A stretch of 64,000 nt of DNA from Fasciolopsis buskii (taxonomy: Eukaryota > Platyhelminthes > Trematoda > Plagiorchiida > Fasciolidae): NCBI GenBank assembly GCA_008360955.1, contig LUCM01006255.1, positions 124,001-188,000 of the forward strand, written 5' to 3'. The position numbers and the translations under genes are program-made. Under the pieces are notes generated by a model, which saw only the letters and a list, made by a program, of their open reading frames with translations, searched no databases and was not told where the DNA came from. Below are positions 1 through 10,303 of the stretch, piece by piece; within the stretch, counting starts at the first letter, position 1, and each line of letters begins with the position of its first letter.

Positions 1-139
1 GCGAATAAAGTCGTGGCGTTTGGACGTGAAGTTTGCAGTTTCCACTCTTCCTGACGCCGGTCAACTTTTCCACTGTTGGCGGCGGACCTCCTTCTAAAAA
101 TGATGTACAGCATCCTTTCATTAATAAAGAGAAAAAATT

Positions 140-364
140 GTGCATGCTTATAACATCCCTTGTCCAACGATCATTGATGCACACAGGGAGTACGAAGCGC
201 ATTATAGCTTCCAAAATTATGTCAAGTTGGTTGTTTTCTGGATTGGGCTCGTTAATGTAACTGGCAGAAAGTCGTCTAGACAATTTGGAAATTCTTTATG
301 CCTTAAGCAGGACTCTGATCAAGCAAATGTTCATCAAGCTTTCGCCACGGTCGCTTCTTGTTAG
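140..364 (+). CDS. putative exon, unknown gene
   Basis: This is an open frame of 74 codons ending in TAG. A CAG acceptor lies at 185-187 and a possible GTAACT donor follows GTTAAT near 256. The composition is mixed and protein-like in the middle (REYEAHYSFQNYVKLVVFW) and charged and polar towards the end. No family is recognised. It could join the coding-like segments at 776-1206, but no phase-consistent link was found. A chance frame is a real alternative. Confidence 0.22.
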   Translation: MHAYNIPCPTIIDAHREYEAHYSFQNYVKLVVFWIGLVNVTGRKSSRQFGNSLCLKQDSDQANVHQAFATVASC

Positions 365-775
365 CTGACCCTTAGTTGTTGAGTCAGGCCCAGTTTATCC
401 ACGGCTAAACTGTAATGTCGACGGCAGTTTTCTTGCCCATATCCTCGTTATGCAGCCAATAGTATACAGTTGTGCCCTAAATCCCGGCTGCGATTCCTCC
501 CGGGATTGTGACGTTACCGAAATAAGTCCAACCCGCAGGACTAGGTTGTTGACCGCATCACCACCAACACTAATAATAAATTGTCAAATGGTGCATTTTT
601 GTTTAGGTCATAATTAGAACTTTACTATCATAAAAAAGTAGTAGCATTGACGTTTAACGAGCACTCATACATAGCAACGTTGGTAAACGTTTTCTCTTCT
701 GTTGTTCGCTCGCTTTCCGCAGTGACATATTTCGCGTACTAAGAGGAAATCTACACTAGATTATGAAATTCTAAG

Positions 776-1206
776 TCAAGTGCATCAGTGGTGTATAAAT
801 TTCTCCTCCCAATTTTGATACACGGAAAGCTGGGTAGTGTCATGCTAAGAATTGTTTGGCTGCAACAAGGATCGTCATTTTTACGCTCTCAAGGACACTT
901 AATGGATGTTTATAAGTCTGTGAATGATGCCCGATCCCATTTGGTACGTGGCATGTTCTAGTACCGTGAAGTACAAACTTTTTCAGCAGAAAAATAACAC
1001 CTCTGGCGGAACGGGAGTTTTTGCTGAACTGACCTGGTTGATTTAGCGTCAGTCAAAGTTTTGCTGTCGTCATTCCAAAAAAAATACTTATCGCATTTTA
1101 TGGAAGACGTGCATATGCTCTATTTGACGAAAACACTTTGACCACCACTTCAACCAGGCAGTATTTTGCGAAATTCAATCATATATTCTTTCACTCGGTC
1201 GCTTGA
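776..1206 (+). CDS. putative exon cluster with a 43-nt intron
   Basis: Three coding-like segments lie in a row. Segment 776-943 (56 codons) ends at a GTACGT donor. It joins in phase 0 to 987-1046 across a 43-nt gap that ends in a strong acceptor (ACTTTTTCAG). A third open segment, about 1047-1206, reads VVIPKKILIAFYGRRAYALF and onward in another frame. It would need a very short second intron or a frameshift, so the third link is doubtful. A 43-nt intron is typical of trematode genes and rare in most animals. No domain is recognised. Confidence 0.28.
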
Positions 1207-1799
1207 TCATTTATGCCAACTCAAGATCAACCCTTTCATCACTCAGCTGCTCAGATAATTCCGCACAAATGAGCTCCTTTTTTGTTCCTGTTTTTAGTCA
1301 AGTTTACAGCCTGACGAGGAAAATTTCTGAGTAAAATCGCAAATTTATTCTCGCTTGTGAAATTGGGAGATCTTTGTTTCCATCATAACTTCCCATTGTT
1401 TGTTTTCATTTTGAATCGATATTCGGCGAGTTAACAGTACATAAAAGAATTTTAATTAGAAATATACGACTACAAAGGATACTGTCCTATTATTGCGCAC
1501 GTTTCCAGTATCACTCAGATGCTCGGAACACGACATTATAAACTTACAGTGTTTATCCCAACTGTGCACTCATTATAATTAGGGGATCATCCATTAAAAA
1601 TCTTCCGATTCATAGGTTGTTTAAGGCTTGCCAAAGTCAGTTCATGATCAGAATCGGTTCCCTGTTTCCGGTAGAACAAAATCTGTCTTACAGCACTGTG
1701 AAACCCTGGATCATCTAATAGTTCCGCTGAACAATACACAGTCCACTGGCGTTTTCTTGATGAATATAACAGCCCTCATATAACAAATTTTGATTTCAG

Positions 1800-1936
1800 G
1801 AAATAATTCACCATGTGATATCATCACTCAACTCACCACAAAGAAACCATGGAAGCACTGTACAGCTGTTTCATCCTTGTTAGGAATCATCACGGTGAAT
1901 TATTTCATGAAAACATTCAATCTTCTACTACTAAAA
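1800..1936 (-). repeat. SINE body fragment, inverted, fused to a + tail fragment
   Basis: Bases 1800-1892 are the reverse complement (a few mismatches) of the SINE body at 2207-2305. The shared core is CCTAACAAGGATGAAACAGC. Bases 1890-1936 then repeat the tail of the same element in the forward direction (AATTATTTCATG, AACATTCA, TCTACTACTA), matching 2285-2330. This is therefore a composite of two truncated copies of the SINE that follows. Confidence 0.7.
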
Positions 1937-2115
1937 TGTATCAAGTAATCAAGCTGTGTAGGTCATATCCAAAGCCTTCGTCGTACTTAGGCTACCTGCA
2001 GAGAAGTCATCTATCAGTAGGGGTCGATGGCTGTGAGCTAGCGGACAGTAACCGTGCAAAATCAGTGACGGATAGATGCAACATTATGTGGTGAAGTTGA
2101 ACAAACCGTTCACAG

Positions 2116-2335
2116 CCTGCCCGGTAGCGTAATGGCTAAGGCGTTTGACTTAGAATCGTTCGTCCCGGATTCGCGTCCCAGTTCGGGCGCGGTGGATATG
2201 CACTGTTGATGATTCCTAACAAGGATGAAACAGCTGTACAGTGCTTCCATGGTTTCTTTATGATGCGTTGAGCAATGTTATCACGTGGTCAATTATTTCA
2301 TGTAAACATTCAGTCTCCTACTACTAATAAAAATT
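2116..2335 (+). mobile_element. tRNA-derived SINE, near full length
   Basis: The head resembles a tRNA gene. An A-box-like stretch lies at 2125-2141 (TAGCGTAATGGCTAAGG) and a B-box-like stretch at 2168-2178 (GATTCGCGTCC). The body carries GGTGGATATGCACTG and CCTAACAAGGATGAAAC, and the element ends in an A/T-rich tail after TACTACTAATAAAAA. Related copies occur at 55.5 kb (minus) and 63.7 kb (plus). RNA polymerase III internal promotion is expected for this class. The family name is not claimed. Confidence 0.72.
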
Positions 2336-2574
2336 TTTGATTTCATCAAAGCATTTCTTAAAAAGAACTGAAAGAGCTATTTCTGCAAAGCAACCTAGCC
2401 GAGTAATTCAGTGAAATTATTGATCTGATGACTGAAAAAACTGTATCGTATTGGTTAACGGTGGTTGGTTTTAACTGTTTTGACTGGGCCACAGAAACAG
2501 TGTCAGGCAGAAGAAACGATCGGCATTCCCCCAGTTTGCCACTTTAACTAAGTGTTGAATTGTTTTATCTCAAG

Positions 2575-2762
2575 TTTCATTTATGATCACCGTCAGTGGC
2601 ACTGGGAACTCATCGCACGTTAAGACAATCGATAACCCGAAACAAGGAGCAGACTCAACCAGCATATCCGCTGAGCTTTCCGGCCTGTCATTAGGCCGGT
2701 TGAGATTGTCTCTCTACTTGCCAAAGGATGCACGAGACTGTAAACACTTACCTTCCGAATGA
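2575..2762 (+). CDS. putative exon 1 of a five-exon + strand set
   Basis: The frame opens after a pyrimidine-rich acceptor (TGTTTTATCTCAAG at 2574) and contains an ATG at 2583. It reads MITVSGTGNSSHVKTIDNPK and onward, 59 residues to a TGA at 2760. A GTAAAC donor after 2739 would leave one base and join in phase to 3093. Composition is rich in Ser, Gly, Asp and Lys. Unrecognised protein. Confidence 0.35.
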
Positions 2763-3092
2763 CCAGTTTTGTAAACGCTTGGTGATCTTACCGATATTCC
2801 AGTGACACTAGTTTATTTTCGATTCAAGTCACACCGTAAGGAATAAATTTTCTTTTGCTTCTATGGTTGCAGTGTACGATGAATCATCTGAAAGTCAAGG
2901 TGCATCCTCTACTTCTGAGTAGTTTTTTTATTCTCTGGGACCTATTCCTCTTGGGTCAAATATCATGGTTCATCTTAACTTTCTACCTTTTATATTTGTC
3001 AACATTATCATCATCATCAATATCACCATTCTGATTATCTAACTAGTAAATGTGTTATTTTAAAAATGGTGTTCCGGTATCAAAAACTTCAG

Positions 3093-3171
3093 ATCTAATT
3101 GGGGCCAGTGGTATCATAGCTCTCATTGACCGAGACATTGAACCAGTATGGCCAAATTGTAAAATTAGCTG
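3093..3171 (+). CDS. putative exon 2 of the + strand set
   Basis: An acceptor (AAAACTTCAG) is followed by two carry-over bases and the frame LIGASGIIALIDRDIEPVWP. There are two possible donors, GTAAAA after 3158 and the better GTATGT after 3171. Only the first keeps phase with the next candidate at 3244. The exon is short and the protein is unknown. Confidence 0.33.
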
Positions 3172-3243
3172 GTATGTAGAGTGTTAAAATGTAGTCATTA
3201 TTCGACCGTACTTATACTGTCCTATTTCCGTGACTTGTGACAG

Positions 3244-3322
3244 ATTTACAAATTGTACCCAACGTAAACACAGAAATTCACTCGAAATTACCGCATGGAT
3301 TATCCGAGCCAGCAGCAAGTCG
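3244..3322 (+). CDS. putative exon 3 of the + strand set
   Basis: The segment is 79 nt between a TGACAG acceptor and a GTGAGG donor, reading LQIVPNVNTEIHSKLPHGLS. It leaves two bases, which combine with the single base at the start of the 3383 exon. A competing frame with an ATG at 3296 is also open across this region, so the frame choice rests on splice phase. Confidence 0.33.
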
Positions 3323-3382
3323 GTGAGGTTTTAGTGAACCCACTGTTTACCCGGCCTACCAAATTCCGTCATCTGTCTCTAG

Positions 3383-3491
3383 GAGTGGGCAATATAAGTG
3401 GACTTTTCATTGGCAAAATGGTCAGACAATCCTCACCTCCATCGAACGAATTTTAACCCATGGGAGTGAGAAATCGGTCGCTGATTTTTTG
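3383..3491 (+). CDS. putative exon 4 of the + strand set
   Basis: The acceptor is strong (CATCTGTCTCTAG) and the donor is GTATGA. The frame reads SGQYKWTFHWQNGQTILTSI and then a helical, charged stretch, 36 codons, ending in phase 0. The intron before it would be 60 nt. Phase fits both neighbours. Two other frames are open over part of this stretch. Confidence 0.38.
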
Positions 3492-4525
3492 GTATGATAA
3501 GTCATTACAGCCTTTTCTTCAGTGTCTTTTAGCGGAAACAAATAAAAATATATAACTATGCATTGCTGGCACGTCAGAGTTGTGGTGCAATCGGAATGCC
3601 CTTCAAATTTTGTTGTGTGAGTGAACTGTGAAGCGATTCTACAAAAGCCACGGGTATTCTGCATCGAAAACTGAAGATATTGAACTGAAAAAATAAAACC
3701 ATAGTGAATCAAACGTTTTGTGCCAGCGCATTGTTTAAATTCCTCAGTGAGGCTTTGCTAGTTTCGGTCTTGTGGTTCGACTGAGGTGCGCAATGATTAC
3801 CGACAAGGGATGAGCCCTGTTTGCATTCATCCATTTGTCAATGAATACATAAATAGTCACAGAAAAATAATATAAAAGTGAAAATGATTACGCAAATGAT
3901 TATAATAATAATATTAATTAGGTTGTCGTTATTTAAAGCACTTAAATGGAGGTATCACAAACATTTTATTGCCTTTGCCAGATAAGTTGTTGAATGCTGA
4001 ATGAGTTAGTTCTTCACCGCTGCTGGTCCAGCGATTCGCAACGACGCGGGGTTTAAATCCAACGGTTCCCCCTTACTCCCATAACAGAAAGTCGAAAATT
4101 GGTCATAGCTACGGTCCGTGAAATAATGTATAACAAGTAAACGTTTAATGGTAATTCAAGTATCCACGAACTACACATTTTAAATATAGACGAGCTTCTG
4201 GTATTTAGGGAATACACATACTTGAAAATGACGAATCGGTTCGCTGTTATACTTTGAGATCCGCTTAGTTCACATTTAGTGAAGGAATAATTACTTCCAT
4301 TCTTACATTCACAAAGGTTGATAAATCCTTCAAAGAGACATCAAAACACTCGATTATCACAGACTAGTTGCTGCTAAGGCAACGTGTAATGACCCACTTT
4401 CCGGTATTTTTCATCGTTGTCAAACTGAAATCTATTTATGTAAGTTTGCCCAACAACCCGAAGCAAACTTAAGCTATGTTTACGATGGTACATTCTGGTC
4501 AAAACTCCGATTTATTCTTTTTCAG

Positions 4526-4717
4526 AGGTTCTTAAGTGGCGAAGTTGTTTACACCATTCCGGAATTTGTAAAGCGTAACTGGATTGTCCATCCGATTCAT
4601 TGTCATCCCAAAACACCGGAATTATTCCCCGATTTCTATCTACCTGTCCTGTTTCCTTCTCTTAGAAGAGAACTTTCGAGATTGGTTCATTGGCTAAAAG
4701 CAGGACAGTTGTTGTGA
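4526..4717 (+). CDS. putative terminal exon of the + strand set
   Basis: A strong acceptor (TTATTCTTTTTCAG) is followed in phase 0 by 63 codons and a TGA at 4715. Protein-like segments include GEVVYTIPEFVKRNWIVHPI and FPSLRRELSRLVHWLKAGQ. With the candidates at 2575, 3093, 3244 and 3383 it gives one continuous reading frame. An internal GTAAAG donor could shorten it. No homologue is recognised. Confidence 0.4.
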   Translation, partial: RFLSGEVVYTIPEFVKRNWIVHPIHCHPKTPELFPDFYLPVLFPSLRRELSRLVHWLKAGQLL

Positions 4718-5184
4718 TTGTGCGTATAGTCCTCTTGCTTGGAACAGCAGCGCTAACTGTAATCGACCTTAATAAAGCATGTGCACGAATGAACAGTAGG
4801 CAAAGGTTCGAGACCGGACCCCGCGACCGAAAACACTGAGACGCGTAAAATTTGAAACAGTGCTAGTATTTATCTACTAAGCATTAGCATATACATCCGC
4901 CCATATATATTTGTGTGTTTATATTAACTAAAGAGAATTATCATTAGGAAAATACTTTTGGCCCAATGACATTCTGTGATCATTCTACGTGCAAGTTATA
5001 GGACACACTTGGGTGCAGCCTCTTAGATGACTGAAGCCACAACCCAACAATCGGAATAGTGACCACACACTAAAGTGAGAAACAAACGCTTCACGACGAC
5101 CATTCGAACTATGATAGTCTCCTGTTAATATTCGTCTTTGGGTTACATGCATACGATCTCTTTGTGAACAGACACTCGTTTCAG

Positions 5185-5230
5185 GGTATCATTGATGTCT
5201 TCAGAAATATAGCTATTCAAGGCTCTGTTG
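5185..5230 (+). CDS. putative short exon
   Basis: A 46-nt open stretch follows the acceptor ACTCGTTTCAG and ends at GTAATT, reading GIIDVFRNIAIQGSV. It leaves one base, which would fit an exon starting with two bases near 6151. It is very short, so this is weak on its own. Confidence 0.22.
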
Positions 5231-6150
5231 GTAATTCCTTTTCTTGCTTTGTTAAGTTCAGCCATAGCTAGCGGTACTATCTAAAGCTGAATACCAGTTT
5301 TTCGATTTTGTGATGTCCCGCAATCTTAGTTGGTCAGTCACAGTTGCGGTCAACAGTGAAGCATTATCAAACCATGTCCCGTGATTTCCGCGTGGGCTCA
5401 TTGTGGTGTGATCTTAGCCTTTTATCCAACTACAATGAGACCATAAATTCGTGACTGGAGCAAACGATTTTGTTGTTCTGATAGGGCTTAAGTGATTTCA
5501 TGATGGTCACAATCGACTGTTCTCACGTACATTCATCTGTTTAGAGTTATGTTGGGCTATCATTATCACCATCATTATCGCATTTCTGGACACTCAATAA
5601 TATTACTTGCTGAGTTGCTTGCATTCTACCGGTATGACAAACATACCCTACTGGTTGATGCCAGCATTACTGAAGCTTGTTTTGTAATCCTTCTTTAATA
5701 TTACTTCTTTAGGAATAACGGTCGTCCAATAATCTAGAACGAATTGTCTTCGTGCATGCGGAGTGACGTATTCCACGGATAGTATTCGAACCCTAGAAAG
5801 ACTAAGGGAAAAAGTTGGTTACCAGACGTAGATCCGGTCAAATCAATTTTCGTTGAAATGTTTATTTGGGAGACCCTATGTTTACAAGGGTTGTGAACAC
5901 GTGAGCTCATGCAGATTACATTCCCGAAAGGCACCGAAGCAAACATCAAGTAAATGGGAAATAACACGAATTCTGCACGGGACTTCGGCTAAACTTTGGG
6001 ATAGACCTTACACTCACCTTCGCCCTTCCTGGGCATTAGGATAGGTGCGAGAATGCTTTACTGCGTTCTTTTCCTCGTAAAAAGATTCACTTCCGTCATA
6101 CGTCGCGAAATCCTAGCTAAATGATCCGCATCCTTCCAAATCCCGGAAGG

Positions 6151-6242
6151 ATTAGTCCCTGTCGACATGACTGAAGTTAACTGTCACGGTTTCCTTTATA
6201 TCTTGAGCATCCGTTTATTGGACGTTGCGATTAAATATTTAG
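6151..6242 (+). CDS. putative exon with near-consensus donor
   Basis: The open frame contains an ATG at 6167 and ends at AG|GTAAGT (6241-6248), the consensus donor. It reads VPVDMTEVNCHGFLYILSIR. One base is carried over and fits an exon at 6301 after a 58-nt intron (acceptor TATACCACCAG). Whether translation starts at 6167 or upstream is open. Confidence 0.37.
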
Positions 6243-6300
6243 GTAAGTCTAACTGGTACATACTGCCCACTATTTGCATGCAGTTTGCCTATACCACCAG

Positions 6301-6423
6301 ACGATACGGACGGTGACTGGGAACCAGTAAATTTCCCTGGTATTTTCTACATAGATACATCATCTGCAGATACATTTGAACGAACGAGTTTCCCGGCTGC
6401 AGTGGACTGTTGTTTATTCTCAT
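6301..6423 (+). CDS. putative exon, Asp/Pro/Thr-rich
   Basis: The frame reads DTDGDWEPVNFPGIFYIDTS followed by SADTFERTSFPAAVD. This acidic, proline-containing composition is unlike random AT-rich translation. The donor is GTGCGT after 6423 with one base carried over, compatible with 6796. It may be extracellular or a linker region. No family is recognised. Confidence 0.42.
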
Positions 6424-6795
6424 GTGCGTAGTTTTAGTCTAAATCAACTCAATTCCAATTAGCAATCAATATCCGTACATTGTTGCTAATGATTCAGACC
6501 CATGGTGTGATTTTAAATACTAATGCTGGTCACTAAAATTGCCAGAAAAAAATCGAATCATCACTCATTGGATGTCAGCATATATTTTCAGTTGACCAAA
6601 CAAATTGATATCACAAAACAAGACGCACCATCTTCCTGATCATGACTTAAGTTCACTGATAAGGAAAATTTAGTGACAGATGCCATTTTCTCTTTTAAAC
6701 ATCTGTTGTGCAATAGTGTAGTGATGTTGGCGTACGACGAAGGATTTAATCATAATACGCAGCTCTTTCTGTCTTCCCCTAGGTTACTAACACAG

Positions 6796-6929
6796 ATTCC
6801 GAGCTAACCATCGATAAAGCATCGGTCCTTGACTACGCACAATGTCAGCTTGGTGCAAGTTCACTGAACGAAGCAACCGAATGTCATGTAGTTCCCAGAT
6901 TTATATTAACGGAAATGTCTATACGATAG
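6796..6929 (+). CDS. putative terminal exon
   Basis: The frame reads SELTIDKASVLDYAQCQLGA and continues through SSLNEATECHVVPRF to a TAG at 6927. Two acceptors are possible, CCCCTAG at 6782 and ACACAG at 6795. The second keeps phase with 6301-6423. A GTAGTT donor inside could instead link it to the candidate at 8111. Confidence 0.4.
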
Positions 6930-7584
6930 CAAAAAATGGTTTTGAGAAGGTTGGTAACTGTCTGCAAGTTGATTTTCACGTAGGAATACTCTAGGTGCAT
7001 TTTACATCAGGATCTGATTTAGCTAGGTCAAGTGTGAATAGATCGAGAGTGCGTATGAAAATTACGACGGTGGCCGCTATTTTCAGTGTGTTTGTTAAAC
7101 CTTTCCAAACATAAAATACACGAGTTTGCCGTTCGCGTATAGTCACTCTGTAGGATGACGTTGTTCAGTCCAAGTAGAAAACTGATCACAGTAGTGATCC
7201 CCAAGTAAATACGTCATTAATTCCCAGTCCTGTCATCCAAATGAGGTATCTGAAGTGATGCTTAGATATTTTTACAATAGAGGTAAGTGAACTGAAATAA
7301 GAAGTGGTAATATTTTGTTACTTTGTCTTTCTTCTTGTGCTGTTTAAAGACAGAAACAATTTCCTTTTGACCAGCCGGATTTTTATAGAACTTCTGTTCG
7401 AATCTCTTTTCATGAATAATACAAACCATCATGAAACTATCATCTTGGCCATACGACTCTAAACCTTTGCCGTGCAACAAGCCTGGAATCACCTTTATCC
7501 CACCAAGACGGCACGAGTATACTCCACGAATACGGTGCAGCATCAACATTTTCAATGTTTGCTCACATAAATTACCGTGTAATG

Positions 7585-8017
7585 TACTACTTCAAGGTTG
7601 ATATCAGAGGAAATAACACTGAAATGAGAAACTAAAAAGAATGCATGAGACTGTAAGCTTATTTTGAGAACAAGCGGCTTTAGTAACTCTTGCTCACCCC
7701 TGGTGTATCTTATTGGCCAGTTGAGCACATTATTACCAATCTATGATTGGTCGCCTATCTGTCAGAGCATCACAATGCGTGGACGTCCAGTCACTAACGT
7801 GCATGATACACCACTGAAGTCTGTACCAGTTCTTTTCACATGGGGTGCGGTAAGACAGGTGACGAACCTTGGGCGGTTCACCGATATGTTTATTTGGCCG
7901 CTGATATGTACCATGGATGAGCGGTTGTTACCGTAGCCGTTTGTTCTCAAATTAAATATACAGTTTATGGCTTCTCATTTCAATGCCTTTTTCTCTGAAA
8001 TCCATCTTGAAGTAATA
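7585..8017. mobile_element. foldback / MITE-like element with long imperfect inverted arms
   Basis: The left arm from about 7585 and the right arm ending about 8017 are reverse complements over at least 125 bp. Blocks in order are TACTTCAAG, TCAGAG, TGAAATGAGAA, a nine-base perfect block TTTGAGAAC/GTTCTCAAA (7663-7671, 7943-7951), CGGCT, GTAAC, GCTCA, TGGT and GGCCA. Identity falls towards the centre. No transposase is encoded, and the open frames here (7664-7936 plus, 7762-7950 minus) are by-products of the repeat. Target-site duplication was not resolved. Confidence 0.65.
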
Positions 8018-8110
8018 TAAAACTTGGGGTCTACTCATGACTGACGGCACTTGCTTAGATCATGCCTATCCTAGAAGCCGCAATCATGGTGTCACTGTCA
8101 AGTCTTTCAG

Positions 8111-8229
8111 ACAAAGCGCAATTATTTCTGCTGGTTTGAAGGCGATGCGGCTATTAACGACACTACTTTTTCAAGCACCTTTACTATTCCCGGTGACTTT
8201 CAGCAATTCACCACCAAGCACATGCTGCT
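8111..8229 (+). CDS. putative exon
   Basis: After AAGTCTTTCAG the frame reads TKRNYFCWFEGDAAINDTTF and then TIPGDFQQFTTKHM. A GTGAAC donor follows 8229. A longer open frame starting at 8037 overlaps in another frame but has a less protein-like composition. The carry-over of two bases would fit the exon at 13029. Unknown protein. Confidence 0.35.
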
Positions 8230-8845
8230 GTGAACTAGGTACGATTTCTTCCCTAGTTAATGTTATTTGTAGGTCCTTCAAAGGCTCAGTGAAATATGCA
8301 CCTCATGATTCAGGACATGTATTAGAATTTGAATATCCATCCGGCTCAGTTTTGCTTAGTACAATGCAATCAATTGGTTAGCCCTTATTTCCTCAAGAGG
8401 CTGGATGGATTCTTCTCCCAAAAATTATCAGATTATGGAAGAAGGACGGTTAATACTTTAGCCTAGTGTTTTCGATGTAATTGAAGGTGGTATTCTGTCG
8501 GTTTTTCTTTCCCCCTATATCATAAGTAACTTACATATTGCCGTTCTCGCCCGACCCTTCAATTTTGTCGATGGCATTTCTACTACCGTCTTCACTTGTA
8601 ACCTGTCTAAACTCGCAACGTAAAACATCAAATTCGTTAGTGAAAATTTATGATCAGAATCCGCCATGTCAGGTTATTAGGCATTGATAAGTAAATGGCC
8701 AGTGAGCACTGCATGCCCAGCTTGCTGCATTTAGGTAGCTTGGAAGTCTATTGTGCATAGGCGAATTGTGTCTGGTTGTATTCCGACCAAATAGTAATAA
8801 CCATTTTCGTCTAACGAGGGGTTCTAGCTGTTTCTCCTTATTGTT

Positions 8846-8907
8846 ATCCTGAGATTTCCCAGGATCTGATGAAGACTGATTCCAGACCGTTGATTAGCGG
8901 TCTGAAA
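8846..8907 (+). ncRNA. hammerhead-ribozyme-like core
   Basis: The order matches a hammerhead. A hairpin ATCCTG/CAGGAT (8846-8851, 8860-8865) is directly followed by CTGATGA (8866-8872). A second helix AGACTG/CGGTCT (8873-8878, 8898-8903, one G-U pair) is followed by GAAA (8904-8907). Helix III is poorly supported because flanking bases do not pair well. A competing 7-bp stem CAGACCG/CGGTCTG lies inside the second loop. Penelope-like retroelements are known to carry minimal hammerheads. Activity is not implied. Confidence 0.35.
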
Positions 8908-8965
8908 ATGTTTTGACAAATTTACCGAATTCCTAAAGTAGCCTAAATTAAATGCTCATCTACAG

Positions 8966-9200
8966 GCGAATCTCAGCCCTACGCCCCTCTACCCATGTCA
9001 TTTTATCCGGGTAACGCATATCTGCACAAGGAAATTCGTTGACACCATATTTTGCGCGAATTCTTATGAACGAGATCAAGTTTTGTGCTTTACTCTCGAA
9101 TTCTCTTCGTGCTTCGTCAATTATTTTTACACCCAGGATCAGTTGTACAAGATTGTAACACTGCTTCAAATATTTGTTTACTTGCTCATGTGTGTCCACT
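8966..9200 (-). CDS. putative exon, minus strand, charged helical protein
   Basis: Read on the minus strand, an acceptor CACGAGCAG is followed by 78 codons: THEQVNKYLKQCYNLVQLIL, then IIDEARREFESKAQNLISF and a Glu/Arg-rich end. A GTAGAT donor or TAG closes it. The heptad-like spacing suggests a helical or coiled-coil segment. No family is named. Confidence 0.42.
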
Positions 9201-9811
9201 GCTCGTGTTTATGTATGTGTGCATATATTTTACGGACCCCGTGTCAAACACGGTGGGCGGAATTTGTCTAGGGTATATCGTGGAAAATTAGAAGAACTAA
9301 TCGGTGACGGTTCTGTGTTCCGCAAGCAATGAAGATCAGACTGAATTTGGAAGGTCATTCATAAGTTTTAGTCCAAACCCTGAATCCCACCAAGGCGTTG
9401 GATGTGTTTGTCAGCAAGATGCCAAAGGACGGATGGATTAACTGTTTCCGCTTACAGTAATCACAAAATTTTTCATGTCGGCGTTTTCAAAATCACAGTT
9501 TATTAAAACGAAATCTAAGGAGTAATTCTTGAGTATTTCTGTGTGGCATTTTGTGGGCATCACATTCCTTATACATACGAGATGCATTGTCATTTCTAGT
9601 GGACTTGTTTCCTTGTCAGAATTCGGAATCAAATTTCCACCGTTAGAGGTTCGTAGATGTCTCTCCCTTGACATTTATAGGTGAATGTTTTCTATAAGCC
9701 ATGGATATCTCGTCGAGTGGAAAAAAAGAAATACTTTCCTCCCGAATCACTGAGTAGTTTAAGAGGATATTGTGCATTCACATTCTTTCGTGACTGACAT
9801 TATTGAATTTA

Positions 9812-9946
9812 GGTTGCTCACATTTCGTCAGATTGAATGAACAACGTCAGTTTTGTCTGTGCACAAAATTGTTTGAAAACTATCAATGGGCAAAGAAATA
9901 CGCATTAATCAATTTTCATATAGGGGAAAGCGGAAAGCACTTATGA
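9812..9946 (+). CDS. putative exon or terminal exon
   Basis: An acceptor (TTGAATTTAG, or CGTCAG at 9831) is followed by the frame VRLNEQRQFCLCTKLFENYQ, then WAKKYALINFHIGESGKHL and a TGA at 9944. No donor is visible before the stop. Unrecognised. Confidence 0.33.
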   Translation, partial: GCSHFVRLNEQRQFCLCTKLFENYQWAKKYALINFHIGESGKHL

Positions 9947-10303
9947 TTATTCAAGGACATATGATGACAGCATCAAGTGATAGAGATATAGTTTTTTCGA
10001 ACCAAGGTGTATTTTTCTAGAAGTGCGTTTTTCACTAAGACTATATTCGAGATGAATTTGGGAGTGACTATTTACCTCAAACTGTCTAACCATTACAAGT
10101 CAGAAAATGGTAGGCCAAGTGCTTAGCCAAAAAGTCGGTTTTTAAATGGAAACCCGACCGCTGATATGTGGGCACCAAACCAAAAGAAATAGACATTTAT
10201 TGCTGAAGTTCAAACAAGAACGCAGCAGTGACAAATGCAAAAGCTATACAACAAAGGGTTGGCAAAACAATGAGGTATTTTGAGAGTTTTTGTTCATTTC
10301 CAG

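Noticed and set aside
4018..4075. tRNA-like string with GGTTTAAATCC
   Set aside because: A B-box-like block is present but no cloverleaf or A box at the right distance could be drawn, and it does not align with the SINE family.
5780..5800. TATTCGAACCC, possible minus-strand tRNA B box
   Set aside because: No matching A box and no acceptor stem; short matches like this are expected by chance.
7664..7950. Overlapping plus and minus open frames of 90 and 62 codons
   Set aside because: They lie inside the foldback element and arise from its inverted symmetry rather than from a gene.
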